Part shown: in pieces, positions 24,376 through 34,004 of the stretch
Layout: the number at the start of each line of letters is the position of its first letter
How positions within the stretch are numbered: the stretch's first letter is position 1
From: an uncultured Thiotrichales bacterium
GTDB lineage: Bacteria; Pseudomonadota; Gammaproteobacteria; CAZUMV01
DNA: 40,822 bases
Reading direction: 5' to 3'
Assembly: GCA_938041655.1 (NCBI GenBank)
Contig: CALISW010000068.1
Span: 1 to 40,822, forward strand
Made by a program: the position numbers and the translations under genes
The notes under the pieces: model-generated
Told to the model about the DNA's origin: nothing
What the model saw: the letters and a program-made list of their open reading frames with translations, nothing else
Database searches by the model: none

Positions 24376-26310
24376 TTATTTATTCAGCCGGTTTGCGATT
24401 AAATCTTCGACGACGGCAGGCTCTGCCAGTGTGGATGTATCACCTAAATTGTCAAGGTCATTGTCCGCAATCTTTCGTAAAATACGCCGCATAATTTTTC
24501 CGGAGCGCGTCTTCGGTAATCCGGGAGCCCATTGTATGATATTTACTTTGGCTATGGGTCCAATCTCCTTCCTGACCAGACTGACCAACTCTGCCTGTAA
24601 ATCATCACTACCCGCTTCACCTTGCATCAATGTAACGTAGGCGTAAATGCCCTGACCCGTTATATCATGCGGATATCCAACCACCGCTGCCTCGGAAACC
24701 TTGGCATGCAATACCAACGCTGATTCTATCTCTGCCGTACCCAGGCGATGACCTGAAACATTCAGAACATCGTCTACCCTTCCGGTAATCCAGTAATAAC
24801 CATCATCATCCCGGCGTGCACCATCGCCGCTAAAGTAATAACCGGGAAAGGTACTGAAGTAGGTTTCAATAAAACGCTTATGATCACCATAGACACTGCG
24901 CAACTGTCCAGGCCATGGATGCTTGATGGCCAGATTGCCAGTGGCAGGGTTACCTTCAACTTCATTACCCTCATCATCAAGTAGTACTGGTTGCACCCCA
25001 TAAAAAGGAAAGGTTGCAGAACCGGGCTTGAGTGGAATAGCGCCGGGTAATGGAGTGATCATGTGTCCACCGGTTTCGGTTTGCCACCAGGTATCGACTA
25101 TGGGGCAGCGACCATCGCCCACCACATGGTGATACCATTCCCACGCTTCGGGATTAATAGGCTCACCAACACTACCCAGTATCCGTAAAGATTGTCGCGA
25201 GCTTTGCTTGACCCAGTCATCGCCGGCGCCCATTAAGGCACGTATCGCTGTTGGCGCTGTATAAAAAATATTGACCTGATGCTTGTCGCATATTTGCCAG
25301 AAGCGACCGGCATCCGGATAGGTTGGCACCCCTTCGAACATTAATGTGGTGCCACCGTTTGCCAGCGGACCATACAGACTATAGGTATGCCCGGTAACCC
25401 AACCTACATCGGCTGTACACCAAAACACTTCTCCCACCTGATAATCGAAGGTCAACTTATGCGTCATAGCGGCTTGTAACAAATACCCGGCGGTGGTGTG
25501 TAACACGCCTTTAGGTTTACCTGTCGAGCCGGAGGTATACAGAATGAACAAAGGATCTTCTGCATCCATTGCTTCTGCCTGACAGATATCATCAGCCTCA
25601 GCCATTGCGTTGTGATACCAGATATCTCGATCTGCATGCCACTCTATATCTTCACCGGCATGTTTCACCACAATGCAACTACTGACGTTTGGACATGACT
25701 CCAGCGCCAGGTCAGCGTTTTGTTTGAGAGGGACAGGTTTACCAGCCCGAACCGATTGATCCGCCGTGATCAAGGTGTGGCAGTCCGAATCAAGAATACG
25801 GTTGGCAAGTGCGTCTGGAGAAAAACCAGCAAACACCACTGAATGAACAGCACCAATTCTGGTACAAGCCAACATCGCAACCGCAGCTTCGGTAATCATA
25901 GGCATGTAAATTGAAACAGGGTCGCCTTTTTTAACCCCTCGTGCTTTCAAGACATTGGCAAACTTTGAAACCTGCTGATGCAGTTCTGCATAAGTGATGC
26001 TTTTACTGGAACCAGGATCGTCCGCTTCCCAGATGATGGCCACCTGATTTGCACGTTCCGCCAGATGCCGATCTAAACAGTTATGTGAGACGTTGAGCGT
26101 TGAACCGGCAAACCACTTAGTACTGACATCACCGCTGTAATTCCACTCCAGCACCTTGTCCCACGGCGAAAAGAAGTCCAGATATTCTTCAGCCCGAGCT
26201 GCCCAAAAAGCTTCAGGGTCATCGACAGAATGCTGATAATCCGACAGATACTGTTGCAAAACTACGTGCGAATTAGCCGCAATATGATCTGGTACGGGAT
26301 AAGTACTCAC
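24376..26310 (-). CDS. acs: Acetyl-CoA synthetase (AMP-forming)
   Basis: The 644-residue adenylate-forming enzyme activates acetate to acetyl-CoA. The P-loop [11 protein letters not shown] lies at 258-268. [11 protein letters not shown] at 405-415 includes W409, the residue that limits the acyl pocket to acetate in Acs; propionyl-CoA synthetases have a small residue there. The C-terminal SGKIMRRIL places the catalytic lysine at K605, the usual site of reversible acetylation. The start is GTG 26310 with GAGGAG just upstream. A LysR gene is divergent at 26486, and ppsA follows on the same strand. Confidence 0.96.
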   Translation of the reverse strand: MSTYPVPDHIAANSHVVLQQYLSDYQHSVDDPEAFWAARAEEYLDFFSPWDKVLEWNYSGDVSTKWFAGSTLNVSHNCLDRHLAERANQVAIIWEADDPGSSKSITYAELHQQVSKFANVLKARGVKKGDPVSIYMPMITEAAVAMLACTRIGAVHSVVFAGFSPDALANRILDSDCHTLITADQSVRAGKPVPLKQNADLALESCPNVSSCIVVKHAGEDIEWHADRDIWYHNAMAEADDICQAEAMDAEDPLFILYTSGSTGKPKGVLHTTAGYLLQAAMTHKLTFDYQVGEVFWCTADVGWVTGHTYSLYGPLANGGTTLMFEGVPTYPDAGRFWQICDKHQVNIFYTAPTAIRALMGAGDDWVKQSSRQSLRILGSVGEPINPEAWEWYHHVVGDGRCPIVDTWWQTETGGHMITPLPGAIPLKPGSATFPFYGVQPVLLDDEGNEVEGNPATGNLAIKHPWPGQLRSVYGDHKRFIETYFSTFPGYYFSGDGARRDDDGYYWITGRVDDVLNVSGHRLGTAEIESALVLHAKVSEAAVVGYPHDITGQGIYAYVTLMQGEAGSDDLQAELVSLVRKEIGPIAKVNIIQWAPGLPKTRSGKIMRRILRKIADNDLDNLGDTSTLAEPAVVEDLIANRLNK

Positions 26311-26415
26311 TCAACAACTCCTCATGAAACCCTAAATAATGGCGCAAAGTATAGCCCCTAACAGAGACTGGCAAAAGCCATGCAAAATCGCTGCTTGCTG
26401 TCTGATGGGATACTT

Positions 26416-26473
26416 TATAGAATTACTATAACCAATAATAAACCCAAAGTGGATTAAGAATTTAAATAAATTC
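26416..26473. promoter_or_regulatory. Two palindromes in the acs-lysR divergent region
   Basis: TATAG-n5-CTATA at 26416-26430 and GAATTT-aaat-AAATTC at 26458-26473 lie between the divergent starts. The first has the size and symmetry of a LysR T-n11-A site; the second covers the leader of the lysR gene itself. Binding by the neighbouring LysR protein is inference. Confidence 0.4.
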
Positions 26474-26485
26474 TCATAACATAAG

Positions 26486-27406
26486 ATGCCATCGACTCGA
26501 GTCCCCTATTACAAACAAAACCGCCTGAAACAATTGCGGGCTTTTTGTCAGGTGGTAAAAACCGGCAGCATTACCGAAGCCGCAGAGTTATTATTTTTAA
26601 GCCAACCCACTATTACACTCCAGATTCAGGCACTTGAACGAGAACTAAACGTCACCTTGTTTGAACGCTCGGGCCCCAAGATCACCATGACGCCTCCTGG
26701 CGTAGTTTTGTATGAGTTGGCGCAACCATTATTGGAAGGCATCGAAAAACTCCCTGAAACATTAATGGCACGTATGGGTAGCCTCGAACATGGCGAGCTG
26801 GATGTAGCCGCTGGTGAAGCCACCATTTTGTATGTACTACCCGAAGTGACCAAACGTTATGCGCTGGAATTCCCGGGAATCAATCTACGCCTGCACAATG
26901 AAACCGGTCGCGATGGTATGGCGTTGTTAAGAAACAATGATATCGACCTGATCATCGGCTCATTAATAGATGTACCCGATGATGTGATCTATGAACCGGT
27001 CGTTTCCTATGACCCAATGTTGATTATGCCGCACGGGCATCCACTGGAAGACAAGAAAAATCTGAGCATGAAAGACGTGGCAAAGTATGGTTTGATCCTG
27101 CCGCCTAAACATTTATCTACATGGCGCATCGTAGATTTTGTATTTGATAAATACAGTCTGCAATACAATGTTGCGCTCGAAGCGGGTGGTTGGGAAGTGA
27201 TCAAGAAATACGTTGAGCTCGGGCTGGGTATTTCGATCACCACGGATGTTTGCCTGACGGATGATGACAAGCTGGTGAAACGCCCGATGAACAAATATTT
27301 CCCGGAACGCAGTTACGGCATCATCACTCGTCGCGGGAAATTCCTCTCGCCTGCCGCTAAAAAATATATCGAGTTAATGCGCGAAGCTTACGCGCCAGCC
27401 GAGTAA
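26486..27406 (+). CDS. LysR-family regulator, CysB-like
   Basis: The 306-residue protein has a LysR helix-turn-helix at about 14-72 (LRAFCQVVKTGSITEAAELL, then SQPTITLQIQALE) and a substrate-binding domain from about 100. The start YYKQNRLKQL and the domain layout resemble the CysB/Cbl branch. Its gene faces acs across 175 bases holding two palindromes, so acs is the natural candidate target, with carbon or sulfur metabolites as effectors. It ends 8 bases before the convergent ppsR stop. Confidence 0.9.
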   Translation: MPSTRVPYYKQNRLKQLRAFCQVVKTGSITEAAELLFLSQPTITLQIQALERELNVTLFERSGPKITMTPPGVVLYELAQPLLEGIEKLPETLMARMGSLEHGELDVAAGEATILYVLPEVTKRYALEFPGINLRLHNETGRDGMALLRNNDIDLIIGSLIDVPDDVIYEPVVSYDPMLIMPHGHPLEDKKNLSMKDVAKYGLILPPKHLSTWRIVDFVFDKYSLQYNVALEAGGWEVIKKYVELGLGISITTDVCLTDDDKLVKRPMNKYFPERSYGIITRRGKFLSPAAKKYIELMREAYAPAE

Positions 27407-27414
27407 CATCCAAC

Positions 27415-28233
27415 TTACTTTCGTTCTATCTGCATCTTCTGAATGATGGTAGCCGAGATTTCTTCGATGGAACGACTCTCGGTGTCAACGAATGGGATAC
27501 GCTCTTGAATGTAGATATTCTCCGCCATCTGTAATTCAAACTTACATTGCTGCAGATTAGCGTACTTACTATCGGGTCGACGTTCCTGGCGTATCTGGCT
27601 CAAACGTCTGGCACTGGTGGTCAAGCCAACCAGCTTGTCACGATGCGGTTTTAAAAAACGTGGCAGTAACTCACCTTCCATATCATCCGGCGTCAACGGG
27701 TAGTTAGCGCAGCGGATACTGTAGTGCATCGCCAGATAAATACTGGTTGGTGTCTTAGCCGTTCGGGACACCCCGAGAATAATCAACTCAGCCTGTTCGA
27801 TGTGTCGAATGGCAGCACCATCATCATGAATCAAGGTGTAATTGACCGCTTCGATTCTCGATTCATAAGCGCGCTGATTACTAATTCGGTGGGACAAGCC
27901 AGGCTTGGATGATGGCTTAACTCCGAGCGCATCGGAGATCGGGTTAATGAAGGCTTCGAATGGATCAAAGACCAACACATCTGCCTTGATTAAATGTGCC
28001 CTGACCCCCGGATCAGCCAGAGTAGAAAATACGATCGGCTGCCCTTCTTCATCCGCACTCATTTCCATGATCTGCTCTAAGGCATTATCCACCTTCTCGC
28101 GGCTGTCAACATACGGAAAGGTGGTCCATTTGAAATCCTGATTTGGAAACTGGGCCATGAGACTGTGGCCGAGGGTTTCTGAGGTGATCGCGGTACTGTT
28201 TGAAACTACAAATACTAATCTGAGCTTACTCAT
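27415..28233 (-). CDS. ppsR: PEP synthase regulatory protein (bifunctional kinase/pyrophosphorylase)
   Basis: The 272-residue DUF299-family protein has the P-loop GVSRTAKTPTSIYLA at 154-168 and the N-terminal signature VVSNSTAITSETLGHSL. In this family the protein inactivates PpsA by ADP-dependent phosphorylation of a Thr next to the catalytic His and reactivates it by phosphorolysis. The target Thr-Cys-His is present in the PpsA encoded at 21911-24280. The plant-type homologue acts on PPDK, but only PpsA is seen here. It lies 8 bases after the zapE stop side and shares its strand with zapE. Confidence 0.95.
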   Translation of the reverse strand: MSKLRLVFVVSNSTAITSETLGHSLMAQFPNQDFKWTTFPYVDSREKVDNALEQIMEMSADEEGQPIVFSTLADPGVRAHLIKADVLVFDPFEAFINPISDALGVKPSSKPGLSHRISNQRAYESRIEAVNYTLIHDDGAAIRHIEQAELIILGVSRTAKTPTSIYLAMHYSIRCANYPLTPDDMEGELLPRFLKPHRDKLVGLTTSARRLSQIRQERRPDSKYANLQQCKFELQMAENIYIQERIPFVDTESRSIEEISATIIQKMQIERK

Positions 28234-28241
28234 CTCATTCC

Positions 28242-29333
28242 TTAAGGTATATGCGCCGATGACAAATAATCAGCCGACTGCATTTCATGCAAGCGACTCA
28301 TGGTTCTCTCGAACTCGAACGACAAGCGCTCTCCAGTGTAAAGATCGGACACACCTACTGTAGCAGAAATAATGACCTTTACTCTGCGGTCATAAAACTC
28401 ATCAATCATAGAAATAAAACGGCGCGCCGGATCATTGCTCTCATCATCCAGCCGTGGCAACTGCTCAACTATGACCGTATGAAAAAATCGAGCTATTTCG
28501 ATGTAGTCATTAGTGGCTCGTGACGTTTCGCATAACTGACTAAATTCAAACCAGACGATGCCATTAGCACGTTTAACCACTTCTATATCACGACCATTAA
28601 TTCTCACCGGAGTTTGTTTCACCTCCTCCATCTCGGAACCCACCGCAAAGGTCTCACTCAAGAGTGACTCGGCCTGCTCATCATGTGGCCAATGATAGAT
28701 TGTGGTGTTAGCCAGATGCTGCAAGCGATAGTCAACGCCAGAATCAAGATTAAAGACATCTGTGTGCTCATTCATCAATGCAATTGCAGGAAGGAAACGA
28801 CTGCGTTGCAGTCCGTTTTTATATAAGTCATCAGGAGGTACATTGGACGTGGTAATCAGCACTACGCCTCGTTCAAACAAACACTCAAGCAGACGCCCCA
28901 TGATCATGGCATCGGTGATATCGTTGATATGTATTTCATCCAGGCACAATAAATCTGCCTGGTCAGCAAATTGATCTGCTACTTTGGCGATTGGATCGGC
29001 AACCTGTTTAAGCTCGGCGCGCTGTCGGTGAACTAATTGCATGAAGCGATGAAAATGCAGTCGTTGCTTTTTCTTTATATCAAGCTGCGAATAAAAGCGG
29101 TCCATGATCATGGTCTTGCCGCGCCCGACCCCGCCCCAGAGATACAAGCCTCTCAATTGGCTGGATGATTCAGCTCTTTTCCACCATCTCTTTTTAGTGC
29201 CAGAGGTCTTTAGCAGTAACGCTTGCTCGATCTGCTTAAGCTTCTCGATCGCCTCAACCTGGGCAGGATCAAAGACTATAGAATTATTCATGAATGGTAT
29301 TAATCGTATTTTATTCTGGTATTTATCGAGCAC
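28242..29333 (-). CDS. zapE: ZapE/AFG1-like cell division ATPase
   Basis: The 363-residue AAA-like ATPase has Walker A GGVGRGKT at 67-74, Walker B LLCLDEIHI, and the SNVPPDDLYKNGLQR segment typical of the AFG1/ZapE family. ZapE acts at the division ring under stress in E. coli; the mitochondrial relative handles respiratory complex proteins. The frame starts at GTG 29333 (VLDKYQNKI); an internal ATG at 29291 also fits, and neither has a strong ribosome binding site. It is divergent from the SDH operon, a suggestive placement given the respiratory role of AFG1. ppsR follows after 8 bases. Confidence 0.93.
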   Translation of the reverse strand: MLDKYQNKIRLIPFMNNSIVFDPAQVEAIEKLKQIEQALLLKTSGTKKRWWKRAESSSQLRGLYLWGGVGRGKTMIMDRFYSQLDIKKKQRLHFHRFMQLVHRQRAELKQVADPIAKVADQFADQADLLCLDEIHINDITDAMIMGRLLECLFERGVVLITTSNVPPDDLYKNGLQRSRFLPAIALMNEHTDVFNLDSGVDYRLQHLANTTIYHWPHDEQAESLLSETFAVGSEMEEVKQTPVRINGRDIEVVKRANGIVWFEFSQLCETSRATNDYIEIARFFHTVIVEQLPRLDDESNDPARRFISMIDEFYDRRVKVIISATVGVSDLYTGERLSFEFERTMSRLHEMQSADYLSSAHIP

Positions 29334-29342
29334 ATCACGATA

Positions 29343-29406
29343 ACCGTGACATTTGTGACTACATTGTACAAGAATTCACGGTATGACTAGTATGATGACC
29401 GTGACA
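29343..29406. promoter_or_regulatory. Triple ACCGTGA repeat between zapE and the SDH operon
   Basis: ACCGTGA occurs at 29343-29349, its exact inverse TCACGGT at 29376-29382, and a second direct copy ACCGTGACA at 29398-29406. The two direct copies share nine bases (ACCGTGACA) and are 55 bases apart. Position in the only promoter region of the sdh operon makes them candidate operator sites for an unidentified regulator. Confidence 0.45.
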
Positions 29407-29454
29407 AGTGCCGCATTTTACCCTACTATTCGATTCGACTTTAAGCGACAAAAT

Positions 29455-29631
29455 ATGACTGGAAGCATGTCAGAAAAGAAGAAAATCACAACACGCTTTG
29501 TTTCAATGGAACCACCAGCTATCAAGGTACGTAAACCATCCTCGGAAAAAGAGATAGGCGGACGTAAAAAGGGTCTCGAACCCACCCGCTACGGTGACTG
29601 GGAATTCAAAGGTCGCTGCATAGACTTCTAA
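29455..29631 (+). CDS. SDHAF4-like succinate dehydrogenase assembly factor (DUF1674)
   Basis: The C-terminus GLEPTRYGDWEFKGRCIDF is the hallmark of DUF1674, the bacterial and mitochondrial SDHAF4 family, which binds flavinylated SdhA and helps its joining to SdhB. Upstream lies KEIGGRKKG. The start is placed at ATG 29455, giving 58 residues; ATG 29467 is also possible. An ATG at 29383 would place coding sequence over the repeat cluster and adds 24 residues not expected in the family. It stands 29 bases before sdhC on the same strand, so it belongs to the sdh operon. Confidence 0.82.
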   Translation: MTGSMSEKKKITTRFVSMEPPAIKVRKPSSEKEIGGRKKGLEPTRYGDWEFKGRCIDF

Positions 29632-29660
29632 ATACCACTCTGGATTCAAACAACAAAACC

Positions 29661-30035
29661 ATGGCTAAAAATAAAAGACCGCTTTCACCTCATCTGCAGG
29701 TGTATAGACCACAGATGACATCGGTAATGTCAATTCTGCATCGCGCCACTGGTGCCGCACTTGCAATTGGCTCAATTCTTTTTGTTTATTGGCTATGGTC
29801 ACTGGCCGGTGGCGAACAGCGCTATAACAGCGTCGCAAATTTTTTCGATTTCTGGCTGATTAAATTCTTGATGTTCCTGTGGACTCTGGCATTTTTCTAT
29901 CACCTGCTAAATGGCATACGCCATTTGATGTGGGACTTTGGCGCCGGCTTTGAACTCAAAGAAGTTTACCTGTCGGGCAAGATTGTGCTGGTCGCAGCCG
30001 TGATACTGACCTTGTTTACCTGGGTGGTGGTGTAA
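29661..30035 (+). CDS. sdhC: Succinate dehydrogenase cytochrome b556 subunit
   Basis: The 124-residue membrane subunit has three helices. RPLSPHLQVYRPQMTSVMSI and LHRATGAALAIG are the family N-terminal motifs (quinone side). The haem-ligand His lies in FYHLLNGIRHLMWD. It anchors the SDH complex in the inner membrane with SdhD. Its stop overlaps the sdhD start by one base (TAATG). Confidence 0.96.
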   Translation: MAKNKRPLSPHLQVYRPQMTSVMSILHRATGAALAIGSILFVYWLWSLAGGEQRYNSVANFFDFWLIKFLMFLWTLAFFYHLLNGIRHLMWDFGAGFELKEVYLSGKIVLVAAVILTLFTWVVV

Positions 30036-30412
30036 TGGATATTAAAAATATGCTCAGCTTTCTTACCATTGATAAAGACAAGGTCGCCAAAGGCTCACTT
30101 CACTGGAAACTGCAACGCATTTCAGCACTGGTCGTGTTAGTCACAGCGCTGTACCTGTTCTTCAATGTCGCCAACCTGTTTAGAGTTTCGCACGCCGATG
30201 CTGTGGCGTGGATTAGCAAACCCTTTAATGCCACTGCAATGTTGGTGTTTGTCTGGGCCAGCTTCTACCACTTGAGCAAAGGCGTAGAAATGATCATCGA
30301 AGATTATGTCAATCATGATCTGGCGAAAAAAATTATTCCGGCAATTAACTGGGCAGCTGCGATTCTGGCCTTAATTGGCATGACCAGTGTCATTCGTAGC
30401 TGTGGAGCTTAA
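30035..30412 (+). CDS. sdhD: Succinate dehydrogenase membrane anchor subunit
   Basis: The 125-residue protein has three membrane helices and the motif ASFYHLSKGVEMIIEDYV. Its His is the expected haem-side ligand, and the D-Y pair lies at the quinone site. It is translationally coupled to sdhC and lies 3 bases before sdhA. Together SdhCD pass electrons from the SdhB clusters to ubiquinone. Confidence 0.94.
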   Translation: MDIKNMLSFLTIDKDKVAKGSLHWKLQRISALVVLVTALYLFFNVANLFRVSHADAVAWISKPFNATAMLVFVWASFYHLSKGVEMIIEDYVNHDLAKKIIPAINWAAAILALIGMTSVIRSCGA

Positions 30413-30415
30413 AAA

Positions 30416-32203
30416 ATGAAAGGCGATTATGAAATTGTAGACCATCATTATGACGTTGTAGTAGTAGGTGCCGGTGGCGCCGGACTACGCGCAACATTTG
30501 GTCTGGCAGAAAAGGGGTTGAAAACAGCCTGTATCACAAAGGTATTCCCTACCCGTTCACACACCGTAGCAGCTCAAGGTGGTGTTTCAGCTTCATTGGG
30601 TAACATGGGTAAAGATGACTGGCGCTGGCATATGTATGACACCGTCAAAGGTGCGGACTGGCTTGGTGACCAGGACGCGATTGAGTACATGGTAAAAGAA
30701 GCTGTACCAGCAATTTATGAACTGGAACATTACGGCATGCCCTTCTCGCGTACCGAAGAAGGTAAAATTTATCAGCGCCCATTTGGTGGCATGACCACCA
30801 ACTTTGGTGAAGGTACTGCGCAACGTACCTGTGCAGCAGCTGATCGAACCGGTCACGCCATGCTTCACACTCTCTACCAGCAATCACTCAAACACGATGC
30901 TGAGTTTTTTATTGAATATTTCACTATCGACCTGATCATGGAAGATGGCGAGTGCCGAGGTGTGGTTGCCTGGGACCTGGCCGAAGGCACCCTGCACCGC
31001 TTTTACGGCAACATGACTATTCTTGCTACTGGCGGTTACGGTCGTTCCTATTTTTCTTGTACTTCTGCACACACTTGCACCGGTGACGGCAATGGCATGG
31101 TGCTTCGTGCTGGTCTGCCATTACAGGATATGGAGTTCGTGCAGTTCCACCCAACCGGTATTTATGGTGCGGGCTGTTTAATTACCGAAGGTGTTCGTGG
31201 TGAGGGTGGTTACCTGACCAATTCTGATAACGAACGCTTTATGGAACGCTATGCACCGAATGCCAAAGATCTGGCCTCGCGTGACGTGGTTTCAAGAGCG
31301 ATGACCATAGAGATCAATGAAGGGCGCGGCGTTGGCCCCGAGAAAGATCATATACATCTACATCTTGAACATCTGGGCCCAGAAGTTATCGAAAAACGAC
31401 TACCGGGCATTGCCGAGAGCGCCAGTATTTTTGCCGGTGTCGACGTAACCAAAGACCCAATACCAGTCTTGCCAACCGTGCACTACAACATGGGTGGCAT
31501 ACCCACCAATTACAACGCCGAGGTGTTAACGCTCAAAGACGGCAACCCTGATACGGTGGTAGAAGGACTAATGGCCATCGGTGAAGCAGCCTGTGTATCC
31601 GTGCATGGTGCCAACCGACTTGGCTCTAACTCATTGCTCGATCTTGTGGTCTTTGGCCGCTCTGCAGCCAACCGCTGTGCCGAAATCATGACTCCAGGTG
31701 CCGAGCACAAGAAAACTTCAGACTCGGTTACCGATGAAATCCTGACCCGCTTCGATAATATTCGTTATGCTGAAGGCGATGTCTCTACCGCAGAGCTTCG
31801 ACAAGAAATGCAGCGTCTCATGCAAAACCATGCTGCCGTATTCCGTACCGAAGAAACCTTAGCCTCTGGCAGCAAGTTGATTGATGAGTGCGCGAGTAAA
31901 TTCAGCAACGTCAAAGTGAGTGACCGCAGTCTGGTCTGGAACTCTGATCTGGTTGAAACACTGGAACTGCAAAACCTGCTTGGCAATGCCATCACCACGA
32001 TGAAGAGTGCGCATAACCGCAAAGAGTCACGTGGTGCACATGCCCGCGAAGACTTTCCCGATCGGCTGGACGATGAGTGGATGAAACACACCCTGACCTG
32101 GTTGGACGAAAGCAACACCTTAACCTTCGATTATCGACCAGTGCACAACTACACGCTGACCGATGAAGTAGAATACGTTCCACCAAAAGCGCGCGTTTAC
32201 TAA
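30416..32203 (+). CDS. sdhA: Succinate dehydrogenase flavoprotein subunit
   Basis: The 595-residue subunit oxidises succinate to fumarate. The FAD fold starts at [13 protein letters not shown], and H49 in [11 protein letters not shown] is the residue linked covalently to FAD. Active-site motifs are [23 protein letters not shown] (starting near residue 242) and [10 protein letters not shown] with the catalytic Arg. The C-terminal [16 protein letters not shown] is present. The length is normal. It lies between sdhD and sdhB, and two maturation factors for it are encoded in the same operon. Confidence 0.98.
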   Translation: MKGDYEIVDHHYDVVVVGAGGAGLRATFGLAEKGLKTACITKVFPTRSHTVAAQGGVSASLGNMGKDDWRWHMYDTVKGADWLGDQDAIEYMVKEAVPAIYELEHYGMPFSRTEEGKIYQRPFGGMTTNFGEGTAQRTCAAADRTGHAMLHTLYQQSLKHDAEFFIEYFTIDLIMEDGECRGVVAWDLAEGTLHRFYGNMTILATGGYGRSYFSCTSAHTCTGDGNGMVLRAGLPLQDMEFVQFHPTGIYGAGCLITEGVRGEGGYLTNSDNERFMERYAPNAKDLASRDVVSRAMTIEINEGRGVGPEKDHIHLHLEHLGPEVIEKRLPGIAESASIFAGVDVTKDPIPVLPTVHYNMGGIPTNYNAEVLTLKDGNPDTVVEGLMAIGEAACVSVHGANRLGSNSLLDLVVFGRSAANRCAEIMTPGAEHKKTSDSVTDEILTRFDNIRYAEGDVSTAELRQEMQRLMQNHAAVFRTEETLASGSKLIDECASKFSNVKVSDRSLVWNSDLVETLELQNLLGNAITTMKSAHNRKESRGAHAREDFPDRLDDEWMKHTLTWLDESNTLTFDYRPVHNYTLTDEVEYVPPKARVY

Positions 32204-32212
32204 GGAATCAGC

Positions 32213-32992
32213 ATGGCCGAATTCAGACTCCCCCTTAACTCACGTATTAAATCTGGCAAGAGCTGGCCTTTACCCGAAGGTTCAAGCAGCAACAGCCGTG
32301 AATTCAAGATCTATCGCTGGGACCCGGACAGTGGTGACAACCCACGCTGGGATACTTACCAGGTCGACATGGATAGTTGTGGCGCCATGGTACTGGACGC
32401 CCTGCTTTGGATCAAAGATAAAGTTGATGCAACACTGACCTTGCGACGCTCTTGCCGTGAAGGCATCTGTGGTTCTTGCGCGATGAACATCGATGGTGGC
32501 AATACACTGGCTTGCACCCAACCCATTGCAGAGATAAAAGGCACCGTCAAGATTTCGCCACTACCTCATATGGAAGTGGTTAAAGATCTGGTACCTGACC
32601 TGACCACCTTTTATGATCAATATGCATCGATTGAACCGTGGCTTAAGTCAAACGAGCCTAATCCTGAAAATGCAGAACGCCTGCAAACGATTGCTGATCG
32701 CGAAGAACTCGACGATCACTACGAGTGTATTTTGTGCGCTTGCTGCTCTACCTCATGCCCCAGTTACTGGTGGAATGGTGATGTCTACCTGGGTCCTGCA
32801 GCACTATTACAAGCACATCGCTGGATAGTCGACAGCCGTGATGACGCCACCAAAGAGCGATTGAGCGAATTGGAAGACTCGTTCAAACTATATCGCTGCC
32901 ACACCATCATGAACTGCACTCGCGCCTGCCCTAAAGGCTTAAACCCTGCCGAAGCAATTGCAGACATCAAGCGACGCATTGCTACTGCTTGA
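32213..32992 (+). CDS. sdhB: Succinate dehydrogenase iron-sulfur subunit
   Basis: The 259-residue subunit carries three clusters: [2Fe-2S] ligands in [16 protein letters not shown] and LACTQP, [4Fe-4S] ligands in [17 protein letters not shown], and [3Fe-4S] ligands in [17 protein letters not shown]. The N-terminus has an extension of about 25 residues before [15 protein letters not shown]. It relays electrons from FAD to quinone. It is 9 bases after sdhA and 14 bases before sdhE. Confidence 0.98.
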   Translation: MAEFRLPLNSRIKSGKSWPLPEGSSSNSREFKIYRWDPDSGDNPRWDTYQVDMDSCGAMVLDALLWIKDKVDATLTLRRSCREGICGSCAMNIDGGNTLACTQPIAEIKGTVKISPLPHMEVVKDLVPDLTTFYDQYASIEPWLKSNEPNPENAERLQTIADREELDDHYECILCACCSTSCPSYWWNGDVYLGPAALLQAHRWIVDSRDDATKERLSELEDSFKLYRCHTIMNCTRACPKGLNPAEAIADIKRRIATA

Positions 32993-33006
32993 TTCAATGA
33001 TCATTC

Positions 33007-33255
33007 ATGCCTGAAAACGTCTCAAAGTTACGCTGGCGCTGTCGCCGGGGCATGAAAGAACTGGATATGCTGCTGACAGCTTATCTGGATCAAGATTATC
33101 TGGCTGCACCCAGCAGCGAACAGGACACCTTTCATCTACTGCTGGAACAACAAGACCCTGAGATGTATGGCTGGTTTCTAGGCCGTGCCGAATCTGACAA
33201 TGCAGAACTGCAAGCACTGGTGAATAAAATCGGGCAACGCTTGCAAACGCAATAG
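33007..33255 (+). CDS. sdhE: FAD assembly factor SdhE (SDHAF2/YgfY family)
   Basis: The 82-residue protein has the defining RGMKE motif at 14-18 (RGxxE), a helical bundle, and the family end DPEMYGWFLGR. SdhE assists covalent attachment of FAD to SdhA. In many gammaproteobacteria the gene lies elsewhere; here it directly follows sdhB and overlaps no other gene. With the SDHAF4-like gene at the front, both assembly steps are encoded in one operon. Confidence 0.94.
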   Translation: MPENVSKLRWRCRRGMKELDMLLTAYLDQDYLAAPSSEQDTFHLLLEQQDPEMYGWFLGRAESDNAELQALVNKIGQRLQTQ

Positions 33256-33266
33256 CATACCAGTCA

Positions 33267-34004
33267 ATGTCCACCCCAGATCGTTACGAGCGCCAACGCA
33301 AACTTCCTCAAATTGGCGATGCTGGCCAACACAAACTAGCTGAAGCAAACGTATTGATTATTGGATTGGGTGGCCTTGGCTCCGCAGCCGCGATGCAACT
33401 CGCCAGCTCCGGTATCGGGCATTTGGTACTCAATGATTTTGATATTGTTGAAACACATAATCTGCCGCGCCAACGAATACATCGACCAGCAACCATCGGT
33501 GAGTTAAAAACAGAATCTGCCAAACAAACCCTGAACCAACTCAACCCCGACTGTGAAATCAGATTGATATCTCATCAACTTGATGAGCAAGAATTAATCG
33601 AAGAGATTAAAAAATCAGAAGTGGTTCTGGACTGCACTGATAATTACGAATCACGATTCATGATCAACCAGCACTGTCATACACTCAAGACTCCGGTGGC
33701 CTATGGCGCAGCTATTCGCCTGGAAGGACAAACCAGTTTTTTCTTACAACAAGAAGATACGCCCTGCTATGCCTGCCTATACAACGATAGCGCACAAGCT
33801 AATGAAGATTGCGCAGGTGAAGGGGTACTCGGGAGCCTGCCCGCAATCATCGGCGAAATGCAGGCCTTACAAACTATTCTTTATCTGACGGGGAATTTGC
33901 ACAAAGACGAGCACAAGTTACTGCTATTTGATGCAATCAAACTAAGCTGGCAGGAAATACGTTTGCAACGTAACCCTGCCTGCACAGTCTGTGGTAAGAG
34001 TTAA
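33267..34004 (+). CDS. ThiF/MoeB/HesA-type E1 adenylyltransferase
   Basis: The 245-residue protein has the nucleotide motif IIGLGGLGSAAAMQLASSG, NLPRQRIH with the ATP-contacting Arg, and DCTDNYESRF. Two CxxC pairs (CYAC near residue 168 and CTVC near the end) make a structural zinc site. It would adenylate the C-terminus of a small ubiquitin-like sulfur carrier (ThiS, MoaD or a relative). No carrier gene and no rhodanese domain are present, so ThiF and MoeB cannot be told apart. It follows sdhE by 11 bases on the same strand and its stop shares TTAA with the convergent ferredoxin stop. Confidence 0.9.
   Translation: MSTPDRYERQRKLPQIGDAGQHKLAEANVLIIGLGGLGSAAAMQLASSGIGHLVLNDFDIVETHNLPRQRIHRPATIGELKTESAKQTLNQLNPDCEIRLISHQLDEQELIEEIKKSEVVLDCTDNYESRFMINQHCHTLKTPVAYGAAIRLEGQTSFFLQQEDTPCYACLYNDSAQANEDCAGEGVLGSLPAIIGEMQALQTILYLTGNLHKDEHKLLLFDAIKLSWQEIRLQRNPACTVCGKS

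Noticed and set aside
24376-26310. Propionyl-CoA synthetase (PrpE) because of the nearby prp operon
   Set aside because: W409 in [10 protein letters not shown] is the acetate-limiting Trp of Acs; propionyl-specific enzymes have a small residue.
29383-29454. Upstream ATG of the SDHAF4-like gene
   Set aside because: It would place coding sequence over the repeat cluster and adds residues not expected in the family; not excluded by experiment.
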